A DNA stretch of 14,013 nt from Phycisphaerales bacterium (GTDB lineage Bacteria > Planctomycetota > Phycisphaerae > Sedimentisphaerales > Anaerobacaceae): contig DSDB01000565.1 in NCBI GenBank assembly GCA_011057845.1, forward strand, positions 1 to 14,013, written 5' to 3'. Positions within the stretch are counted from its first letter, which is position 1. The number at the start of each line of letters is the position of its first letter. Both the position numbers and the translations under genes were made by a program. The notes below the pieces were generated by a model. It searched no databases. It was not told where the DNA came from and worked only from the letters and a program-made list of their open reading frames with translations. Positions 8,620-14,013 of this stretch are shown here, piece by piece.

Positions 8620-9249
8620 TCAGAATTGTCCAACAAGCTGTTTCGCCTTTTCTATGGCGGCGACCTGCTTTTGGCCGGCGGCGTCGGGGCCTTGCTGGAG
8701 GGTCGGCTCGATGACGATGGCGCTGACGTCGGTGATGCCGATGAAGGGCAGGATGGTTTCGATGTATGGCTTCTGGTGGTCGAAGGCGTTGAGGTCGGTG
8801 CCCGCCGGGTACTGGCCACCGCGGGCGTAGACGATGAGGGCGGATTTGTCTTCGAGCAGGCCTTTGTAGCGGCCATCCTCGATCGTGAAGGTCAGCCCCG
8901 GCTGGACGAGGATGTCGATGTACTGCTTGAGCCGCCAGGGGATGGAGAAGTTCCACATGGGCACGGCGAAGACATACTTATCGGCCGCCTTGAAGCGGTT
9001 GATCTCGGCGACAATCCGGTCCCACGCAGCCCGCTGCTCATCCGATTGCTCGCGGCTGTGCATGACGTTGTACTTGGCGTTGACGGCGAGCAGGTCAAAC
9101 GGCGGCAGGTCCGTCTCGAAGAGGTTCATCTCGACGATGCGGTCATCGCCGTGGCCGGCGCGGTAGGCCTCCACAAAGGCGGAGGCGACGGCGATGGAAT
9201 GAGAGTGTTCAATTCGGGGGGATGCCTGGATGTAGAGTAAGGTGGCCAT
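8620..9249 (-). CDS. azoR: FMN-dependent NADH-azoreductase (AzoR/AcpD family)
   Basis: 209-residue cytosolic flavodoxin-fold oxidoreductase, normal length for AzoR. The family reduces quinones and azo dyes using NADH with bound FMN; the physiological role is probably quinone or electrophile detoxification. The N-terminus gives the first beta-strand and phosphate-binding loop (LLYIQASPR, S10-P-R12), then NLFETDLPPFD. P97-M-W-N-F-S-I-P-W matches the FMN-ring-binding PMYNFxIP segment, followed by LKQYIDILVQPGLTF. YARGGQYPAG corresponds to the second flavin loop, and the C-terminal part includes the usual ILPFIGI. The start at 9249 has GAGG five bases upstream. It lies 167 bases downstream of the UroD-type gene on the same strand; that spacer holds a possible own promoter and several short TCGTAT copies. 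It reads toward the oppositely oriented tRNA gene. Confidence 0.9.
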   Translation of the reverse strand: MATLLYIQASPRIEHSHSIAVASAFVEAYRAGHGDDRIVEMNLFETDLPPFDLLAVNAKYNVMHSREQSDEQRAAWDRIVAEINRFKAADKYVFAVPMWNFSIPWRLKQYIDILVQPGLTFTIEDGRYKGLLEDKSALIVYARGGQYPAGTDLNAFDHQKPYIETILPFIGITDVSAIVIEPTLQQGPDAAGQKQVAAIEKAKQLVGQF

Positions 9250-9391
9250 AAGAGCCTCGTATATCGTCGTTCGTATTTCGTATTGTGTGGGCTGTCGCCG
9301 GGTTCGGGATATCCAGCCGGTGCGTGGCCATTGTCTGCCAGCCTTTCGGGATAGAGATAGCTGAACCTACTGCGGCGGCTGGGACGGGTGC

Positions 9392-9420
9392 TATTTTCGC
9401 TTACTTGTGCTGGGTGTCAA
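9392..9420 (-). promoter_or_regulatory. Candidate promoter of azoR
   Basis: On the minus strand a consensus TTGACA (9420-9415) and AAAATA (9397-9392) are 17 bases apart. The -35 box overlaps the stop codon of the UroD-family gene, and the start codon of azoR is about 140 bases downstream. The -35 is strong and the -10 weak. Confidence 0.33.
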
Positions 9421-10439
9421 AGGTTCAGTTCGGTTGGGATCAGGCAGCCTTCGCAGGGGCAGAAAGCGCGGATGTTGGTTTGGGGGGTGGCCGGCGGCAC
9501 TTCGCAGCCGGGCATGAGGATGAAGGGCGGGCCGGCCTTGGCAATGCAGTCGCGGGCGGCGTCGGCGACGGTCTGGGGGGAGCCCTGGAGCAAGACAGCC
9601 GTCGGGTCGAAGTTGCCGCAGAGGGTTACATCGGGGCCGACGGCAGCTCGGGCGGTATCCAGCGGGACCATCCAGTCGGCGTCGATGATGTCGGTGCCGG
9701 TTCGGGCCATGAGCGCAATGATGGGGTTGATGTTGCCGCAGATATGGAGCTTGACGGCGGCGCCGGCGTTGTGGATGGCGTCGATAATCTCTTTTTCTAA
9801 CGGCAGGATATGGCGGCCGTAAACATCCGGGCCGACGAGCGAGCACGCGGCGTCGCCCATGCCAATCATGTCGGCGCCGGCCTCAACCTGGGCCAGGGCG
9901 AAGGCGATCTCGTTGGCGACGATCCGTTCGGCGACATCGGCGAAGAAATCGGGGTCGTCGATCAGGTCGTACATGGCGGTCTCGACGCCGCGCAGGTCAG
10001 CGTATTCGGCCAGCGGGCCCTCGACCCAGCCGAGGACGCTGTGGCTGTCGCCAACGGCATGGGCCATCTTAGCCACACTTTCGATGCGCTGGGCGGTGCG
10101 GGGGGCGGCCTTGAGGTCAAGGGGGCGAACTTTGGAGGCATCATCCTTGGATTGTAGCAGGAGGGCCTTGGGTTTGCCGACGCCGTCGGGCGGGTAGTCG
10201 AACGCCATGCCGTAGGCGGAGGCCTCGCGCCATGGGTCGCTGATGGCGCTGATCTGGTCGACGTTGAAGGCTTTCGTTACGGCGAGTTGCGCCTCGACAA
10301 GGACGTCGCCGTCGAGGTAGTAGTCGCGGTAGGGCCTGCCGATGAAGTTGGCGGCCCAGGCCATGAAGATAGGGGTGACGGCGGGACGGTCCGTCGGCTG
10401 GGCTTTGATGGTGGCGTAGATGCGTTCTTTGGGGGTCAT
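9417..10439 (-). CDS. Uroporphyrinogen decarboxylase superfamily protein, MtaA/CmuA methyltransferase-like
   Basis: 340 residues from the ATG at 10439 (MTPKERIYATIKAQPTDRPA, the usual opening of this family). No clear Shine-Dalgarno site is seen; an in-frame TTG at 10460 is the alternative. The family splits into haem-pathway HemE and zinc-dependent methyltransferases that move methyl groups between corrinoid proteins and thiols. Here H232-x-C234 (KLHICGN) and C312 (MPGCEVP) are the zinc ligands of the MtaA/CmuA type, and the HemE N-terminal arginine motif is not evident, so a methyltransferase role is favoured. The C-terminus adds an unusual cysteine cluster (CPCEGC). GMGDAACSLVGPDVY is also typical of the family. 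Neither a corrinoid-binding protein nor a partner methyltransferase is in the window, so the substrate is unknown. It lies 201 bases downstream of the oxidoreductase gene, on the same strand. Confidence 0.88.
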   Translation of the reverse strand: MTPKERIYATIKAQPTDRPAVTPIFMAWAANFIGRPYRDYYLDGDVLVEAQLAVTKAFNVDQISAISDPWREASAYGMAFDYPPDGVGKPKALLLQSKDDASKVRPLDLKAAPRTAQRIESVAKMAHAVGDSHSVLGWVEGPLAEYADLRGVETAMYDLIDDPDFFADVAERIVANEIAFALAQVEAGADMIGMGDAACSLVGPDVYGRHILPLEKEIIDAIHNAGAAVKLHICGNINPIIALMARTGTDIIDADWMVPLDTARAAVGPDVTLCGNFDPTAVLLQGSPQTVADAARDCIAKAGPPFILMPGCEVPPATPQTNIRAFCPCEGCLIPTELNL

Positions 10440-10535
10440 GGAAGAAGACTCAAATATCAAGAGTCAAAGATCAAAACCACAACTCAAAAGGCAAAACGGA
10501 GCTGGCACTCAGCAGTGAACGGTCAACAGTTCTGG

Positions 10536-10555
10536 ATTCCCGCCTGCGCGGGAAT
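10536..10555. repeat. dRS3-like 20-bp inverted repeat (ATTCCC-N8-GGGAAT)
   Basis: The sequence ATTCCCGCCTGCGCGGGAAT is a perfect 8-bp stem with a CTGC loop and fits the dRS3 pattern known from Neisseria and seen scattered in other bacteria. It lies in the 201-base gap between the Gfo/Idh/MocA and UroD-family genes, so it could also act as a transcript-end hairpin. The adjoining 10441-10500 stretch is A-rich with loose repeats (TCAA/CAAA motifs). Only one copy is in the window. Confidence 0.6.
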
Positions 10556-10640
10556 GACATTATGCACCTGTGCTCTTATGGGCTTGTGCTCCTGTGCACA
10601 TGGCCCGTCTATATACATGGAAGTCCAACCTTATTCAGAT

Positions 10641-12032
10641 TCAGATGGTGCGGCCGGAGCGGTAGTTGGGTTTTATATACTGGTTGGCTTGGCTGTCGTT
10701 GGTGATCTTCATGGCTTTGGTGTCGTATTCGAGGAGCTTGCCGGCGCGAAGGGCGACGTTGCCCATGAGGCAGAATTCGGTGAGCGGGCCGGAGTAATCG
10801 AAGGAGTCGCTGGGCATGGGGCCGCCTTTGCAGCCATTGATCCAGTCGCGGTGATGGCCGCCGACCCGCGGCAGCATCTTGGCTGGGCGCTTGTAGGCCC
10901 GCATTTTGGATTCGGGGACGATGCGGGGCGAGCCGGACCAACCCTCGCCGAGGATAGCGCCTTTGGTTCCGATGTAGATGATGCCGTTTGTGCCAATGCC
11001 GCGCCCCGGTTCCAGGCCGGCCGGTCGCGGGGGCATGACGCCGCCTTCGTACCAGGAGATGCGGACGGGCGGCATATCGCCGCGGGGGCCGAAGTAGTAG
11101 TGGATGAGGGAGGCGGCCGGGCAGGTTTCTTCGGTCGTGCCGTAAGAGCTGGCCTGGACCGAGTAGGTGGCGGCCTCGCCGAGCTTGAGGGACCAGAAGG
11201 CCGGATCGAGGTGATGGACGGCGAAATCGCCGATCGTGCCGGAGCCGAACTGCCACCAGGCCCGCCAGCGGACGGGGGCGTAGTCGATGTGGTAGGGTCG
11301 CGGGGGCACGGGTTCGAGCCATCTTTCCCAGTCAAAACCGGCCGGGACGGGCTGCGACTCGGTGGGGCGGTCGGTCAGGTTGGTCCAGCGGCGGGCGCCA
11401 GTGTCGGTCCAGGCGTGGACTTCGGTTACGTCGCCGATGGCGCCGTCGCGGATCCATTCGACGAGCAGGCGGATGTCTTCGGAGGAGTGACCGAAATTAC
11501 CAAGCTGCGTGGCGACGCCGGCCTTGCGGGCGGCTTCGGTGACGACGCGGGTCTCGTAAACGGTGCGGCAGAGGGGCTTTTCGCAGTAGAGGTGTTTCTT
11601 CTTGGCCAGGACGGCGAGGCAGGCGATGGCGTGGGAGTGGTCGGGGGTGGCGACGAGGACGGCATCGATGTCCTCGGTGTCGAGCATCTCGTTGTAGTCG
11701 CGGTAGGCCGGGCAGGGTTGGCCGTAGCGTTTGGCGACGAGGTCAAGGGCAGGCTTGAGACCGGCCGTGCCGCCGTAGTAGAACATGGAGTAATCGCTCG
11801 ATTCGTTGATGTCGCAGAGGGCGGCGAAGTGGACGTCGGGCTCGTTGAAAAGCTGCTTCATATTGACGATGCCCTGGCCGCCGGTGCCGATGACGGCGAC
11901 GTTGACCTTTTCGCTGGGGGCGACAGCGGCCGGACCGCCGAGGACGTGGCGGGGCACGACGGTCAGTGCCGAGACGGCTGCAGCGGTTCGGAGGAATCTT
12001 CTGCGATCCAGGCGAGTCGGTTCGGTGCTCAT
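10641..12032 (-). CDS. Tat-exported Gfo/Idh/MocA family oxidoreductase
   Basis: 463-residue NAD(P)-dependent oxidoreductase of the glucose-fructose oxidoreductase/inositol dehydrogenase type. The start at 12032 has AGGAGA six bases upstream. The N-terminus is a twin-arginine signal (R10-R-R-F-L-R then TAAAVSALTVV). The Rossmann domain begins KVNVAVIGTGGQG with G49-T-G-G-Q-G54; further landmarks are DIDAVLVATPDHSHA and the hallmark E151-K-P153 (CEKPL). The C-terminal alpha/beta domain includes WWQFGSGTIGDFAVHHLDP, which carries the histidine-rich active-site region common in planctomycete members. Such proteins oxidise or epimerise sugars and related polyols; GFOR-type members carry tightly bound cofactor through Tat export. 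The substrate is unknown. It follows the exported TIM-barrel gene after 101 bases, and both proteins are probably co-expressed in the periplasm. All motifs appear intact. Confidence 0.92.
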   Translation of the reverse strand: MSTEPTRLDRRRFLRTAAAVSALTVVPRHVLGGPAAVAPSEKVNVAVIGTGGQGIVNMKQLFNEPDVHFAALCDINESSDYSMFYYGGTAGLKPALDLVAKRYGQPCPAYRDYNEMLDTEDIDAVLVATPDHSHAIACLAVLAKKKHLYCEKPLCRTVYETRVVTEAARKAGVATQLGNFGHSSEDIRLLVEWIRDGAIGDVTEVHAWTDTGARRWTNLTDRPTESQPVPAGFDWERWLEPVPPRPYHIDYAPVRWRAWWQFGSGTIGDFAVHHLDPAFWSLKLGEAATYSVQASSYGTTEETCPAASLIHYYFGPRGDMPPVRISWYEGGVMPPRPAGLEPGRGIGTNGIIYIGTKGAILGEGWSGSPRIVPESKMRAYKRPAKMLPRVGGHHRDWINGCKGGPMPSDSFDYSGPLTEFCLMGNVALRAGKLLEYDTKAMKITNDSQANQYIKPNYRSGRTI

Positions 12033-12133
12033 GTGTATTCTCCTGTAGTCTGCTTGTGGTATTGCACCCCAGGTCCCGGAAGCGAGCTGTTGCGTCCTAC
12101 GGCTACGGCTTGCCGATCGTGCGTTCGGGCCTC

Positions 12134-13093
12134 CTACGCCATCCACGGGCGCTGGCGTTCGAAGCCCTTCTCGAAGATCTCCCGTGCGATCAGGACGTCT
12201 TCGATCACTTGGAAATCGAACATCCCGGCGCAGATGAAGTCGGCGCCGTTTTCCCACGCATAGCGGAACCCGACCCGCGGATGGATCGCCCCGGCCGCCA
12301 TCACCTTGAACGCAATCCACGGCGTCTTGAGGGTCTTCATATACTCGATGGTCTCCTCCGGCTTCCAGCACCAGATGTTGTCGTACTCCGGCTGCGGCTT
12401 GGCCGACCAGTAGTCCCCGTGGTGCAGCGTCTTGACCCAGAAATCCGGCCCCAGGCCCGCCTCGACGCACGCCTTGACCGTCTCGAGCCGATGCGCCCCC
12501 AGCCCGGCCGGCACGCCCTGCGCCTTCATGAACTCCAGCATCTCCCCCACCACCGCGACCTGGCCTCTGATAATCGCATCGTCGCAGATGCCCCCTTGCA
12601 GGTAGATGCCATCGGCCCCGCTGTCGACCGACCGCTGAATCCCCTCTTTCATGTTGCCGAACGCGCAATCGCTGAACCACAGGATTTTACCGCCCCGCTC
12701 GTTGCGGTAACGGTTGATGACCTGGTCGGACCGTGGATTCGTCAGGATCGTATTGATCCCGTACTCCTCGGCCAGCTCCAGCGTCTCAAACACCTTCTCA
12801 TCGGTATGATAGGCCTTGACCAGCGACGAAACGTACATCAGGTCCCGGCTGTGCGCCCAACCGCCGATCAGATTGCCCCCGCAGAACAGCCGGCTGATCT
12901 GAAGGTTCTTGATCTTGCCGTAGGGCATCTTGCCCTTGTGCTTGCCCTGCGGGTCCGCCTGCCGGGGATTGCTCGCCCCCATCGCCATCTGCGTCAGCAG
13001 ATGGGCGTCCTCAAAACTGCCTACTCCCAGCGCCGCCGCCGAGGCCGCCACCGACTTCTTCACAAACCCGCGCCGATCCATTCCACCGGACAT
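12134..13093 (-). CDS. Tat-exported TIM-barrel protein, aldo/keto-reductase-like, function unknown
   Basis: 319 residues. The ATG at 13093 is chosen for the AAGGAG six bases upstream; an in-frame TTG two codons earlier and ATGs after are possible. It carries a twin-arginine signal (M-D-R7-R8-G-F-V-K-K, then AASAAALGVG). The mature part opens LQISRLFCGGNLIGG, which resembles the first strand of aldo/keto reductases, and continues ELAEEYGINTILTN, where the usual catalytic Asp of the family (GxxxxDTA) is replaced. The Tyr of YG-x-SE is also absent (PRSDQVI). Later strands (DGIYLQGGICDD, VPAGLGAHRLETVKA, PWIAFKVMAAGAI, GADFICAGMFDF) fit a barrel that may bind a phosphate or sugar. No enzyme function can be assigned. 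Its position directly before the exported oxidoreductase suggests a shared, probably sugar-related, substrate. Confidence 0.8.
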   Translation of the reverse strand: MSGGMDRRGFVKKSVAASAAALGVGSFEDAHLLTQMAMGASNPRQADPQGKHKGKMPYGKIKNLQISRLFCGGNLIGGWAHSRDLMYVSSLVKAYHTDEKVFETLELAEEYGINTILTNPRSDQVINRYRNERGGKILWFSDCAFGNMKEGIQRSVDSGADGIYLQGGICDDAIIRGQVAVVGEMLEFMKAQGVPAGLGAHRLETVKACVEAGLGPDFWVKTLHHGDYWSAKPQPEYDNIWCWKPEETIEYMKTLKTPWIAFKVMAAGAIHPRVGFRYAWENGADFICAGMFDFQVIEDVLIAREIFEKGFERQRPWMA

Positions 13094-13138
13094 AACCAAC
13101 TCCTTACACTCAACTCAGTCTCAAAGCCGTCAAACCGG

Positions 13139-13176
13139 CCGCCACCCATCACCGCGGTAACAACCGCCACCCATCA
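13139..13176. repeat. 13-bp direct repeat around a palindrome, next to the promoter of the Tat operon
   Basis: CCGCCACCCATCA occurs at 13139-13151 and again at 13164-13176, with period 25. The palindrome ACCGCGGT (13151-13158) lies between. The second copy overlaps the proposed -10 box of the operon promoter, so the arrangement could be an operator; this is inference. Confidence 0.5.
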
Positions 13177-13200
13177 TACCCAATCCCCCCCCTATGGCAA
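13173..13200 (-). promoter_or_regulatory. Candidate promoter of the TIM-barrel/oxidoreductase operon, with G8 tract in the spacer
   Basis: On the minus strand TTGCCA (13200-13195) and TATGAT (13178-13173) are separated by 16 bases, eight of which are a run of G. The start codon at 13093 is about 80 bases downstream. The -10 is close to consensus. Confidence 0.45.
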
Positions 13201-13362
13201 GAAGAACACCTCCAATTCCTGCGACGAAACCACCGTCTGGCCCCCCAAAGCCCCCACCCCAAATGCGCCCGCCGCTGGAACTACTGGCCCAGCGGGGGCA
13301 AGAACACAGGCCACCCGGAAATCTGTGCGAGGTGTGCTGAAGTAGTAGCTGGCGGTCAGTGA
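13192..13362 (+). pseudogene. Remnant resembling the C-terminal zinc finger of isoleucyl-tRNA synthetase
   Basis: One plus-strand frame ending at TGA 13360-13362 reads KCARRWNYWPSGG and then GHPEICARCAEVVAGGQ. This matches the FPG/IleRS-type zinc finger that closes many bacterial isoleucyl-tRNA synthetases (K-C-x-x-C-W-x-Y, spacer, H-x-E-[IL]-C-x-R-C). The second cysteine of the first pair is Arg here (C-A-R-R-W, TGC at 13264), so zinc binding would be impaired. Upstream in frame (LWQEEHLQFLRRNHRLAPQS) there is no synthetase sequence and no fitting start codon, and the stretch also carries the opposite-strand operon promoter. I read it as a broken 3' end left by rearrangement, not a working gene. 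Another zinc-ribbon family is the alternative. Confidence 0.45.
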
Positions 13363-13436
13363 CTGGACAGGCTTCGCATTGCGCATTGCGTCCTTTGCGT
13401 CGCCTGACAGCGACCGAGTCCTGATTCAGGGTCAGG

Positions 13437-13481
13437 AGCGGTATTGCGACGGCATTGGCAGAATTCGGCTTGAATACCGCT
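13437..13481. repeat. 9-bp inverted repeat with 27-base loop
   Basis: AGCGGTATT (13437-13445) and AATACCGCT (13473-13481) are perfect inverted arms. A smaller hairpin TCCTGA/TCAGGA (13419-13424, 13432-13437) abuts the left arm. The repeat lies in the non-coding strip between the synthetase-like remnant and the NTPase fragment. Its function is unknown; no T-run follows, so it does not look like a standard terminator. Confidence 0.5.
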
Positions 13482-13521
13482 ACGGGTCCGGGTAGACTAT
13501 GCACAGGCTGGCGGTGGGTAG

Positions 13522-14013
13522 GCCTCGTCCAGAGATAGTGTCAGGAGACCGAGCAATGAAACCGTCGAACGCGGTGATGTTTGGAGGCAGCAGGAACCCA
13601 AGCTGAATGGCTTCAAACTGGTGTTTGCCCGATTTCAGGCGTGGCAGTATTTGACGCCGGATGCCGCCGTGAGAGGATTGTTGAGTGAGATCGTAGGCGC
13701 GGTACAAAAGCATGTTGACTGGTCCGGATTGGGTTCGCTGCCGGATGCGTACCTCGACGTGCTCGGCGAGTGTCCAAGTTGGTGGTTGCGGGCCAGCGCA
13801 ATTCTCCTGCGCCATGACCGTAGCCCCGAAAGCATCATTGGCAGACTGCAGGATGTGCTGCTTCGAACGAGGATACGAGTAGTCGTATTCGTCGATGACT
13901 TTGACAGGCTTGAGGGAAAGTCACATGAGACACAGGACGCAATTGCAGCAGCCCTGAATCAACTTCAAAACCTGACGTGCGTTCAGTATGTCCTGTGTGT
14001 CGGACCTATGAAG
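13522..14013 (+). CDS. KAP-family P-loop NTPase fragment lacking start and Walker A (runs off right edge)
   Basis: An open frame of 164 codons from just after TAG 13519-13521 to the window end. LVFARFQAWQYLTPDAAVRG (about 13618-13677) matches the FNAWxY strand of KAP NTPases. RIRVVVFVDDFDRLEG (from 13873) is a textbook Walker B, with the acidic pair at 13894-13899, followed by a helix and NLTCVQYVLCVG, which fits the next strand. KAP proteins are membrane-linked P-loop ATPases, often in mobile or defence-related loci. The GxxxxGK[ST] Walker A expected some 25-45 residues before FQAWQY is not in this frame, and no ATG precedes the domain (a GTG at 13621 is the first candidate start). Hence the gene is probably 5'-truncated or frameshifted. 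The Walker B identification is firm; whether the gene works is doubtful. Confidence 0.62.

Noticed and set aside
7391..8956. A 521-codon minus-strand open frame
   Set aside because: It is antisense to the GH99-like gene and azoR's opposite frame and runs through the tRNA; its peptide NAPTRTRTWDLRIRNPLL is the familiar false translation of a tRNA gene.
9257..9283. Three TCGTAT copies and partial copies in the azoR leader
   Set aside because: Too short and irregular to call an operator or a repeat array without genome-wide counts.
10287..12263. A 658-codon plus-strand open frame
   Set aside because: It lies antisense to the UroD-family and Gfo/Idh/MocA genes, is Gly/Val/Asp-rich with no domain signal, and arises from the GC-rich codon use of the real genes.
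11966..13345. A 459-codon plus-strand open frame
   Set aside because: It is the antisense shadow of the TIM-barrel gene; the protein has low-complexity Pro/Arg-rich composition and no recognisable domain.
13480..13815. A 111-codon minus-strand open frame
   Set aside because: It overlaps the KAP frame, whose AWQY and Walker B motifs are unmistakable, and shows no domain of its own.

Overview
The window is GC-rich bacterial DNA. It most resembles a Planctomycetota genome, probably Phycisphaerae-like. This rests on gene content: several Tat- or Sec-exported enzymes, a formylglycine-type sulfatase, a secreted Gfo/Idh/MocA oxidoreductase, a right-handed beta-helix protein, a GH99/WbsX-like glycosidase and loosely packed genes with long spacers. 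The lineage is an inference; no rRNA or other marker gene is present.

Left part (1-8280), secreted glycan-processing genes: a calcineurin-like metallophosphoesterase (minus strand, runs off the left edge) is divergent from a secreted beta-helix protein with a CBM6-like module inserted (1548-3812, plus). That gene converges on a Tat-exported sulfatase (4046-5455, minus). A roughly 530-base spacer holds what looks like the broken remains of a small secreted-protein gene (5540-5840, minus). A secreted multidomain GH99/WbsX-like protein follows (5990-8278, plus). These would work outside the cytoplasm on (sulfated) polysaccharide, which is an inference from the families.

Middle (8369-8492): a tRNA-Arg(UCU) gene with a good sigma70-type promoter directly upstream and no encoded CCA.

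Right part (8620-13093), all minus strand, transcribed right to left: a Tat-exported TIM-barrel protein, a Tat-exported Gfo/Idh/MocA oxidoreductase, a UroD-superfamily protein with MtaA/CmuA-type zinc ligands, and an FMN-dependent NADH-azoreductase. The first two look like one transcription unit, driven by a promoter whose spacer contains a run of eight G. UroD and AzoR are each separated by 165-200 bases and may have their own promoters. A dRS3-like inverted repeat lies between the oxidoreductase and UroD genes.

Right edge (13130-14013): a patchwork. It holds a short plus-strand remnant resembling the C-terminal zinc finger of isoleucyl-tRNA synthetase with one zinc cysteine lost, a 9-bp inverted repeat, and a KAP-family P-loop NTPase reading frame. 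That frame has Walker B but neither a start codon nor Walker A. The area looks like a rearrangement junction.

No CRISPR array, complete transposon or intact known defence system is visible. The most unusual points are the degenerate right-edge junction, the G8 promoter, the CBM6 insertion in the beta-helix protein, and the aldo-keto-reductase-like exported barrel without catalytic residues.
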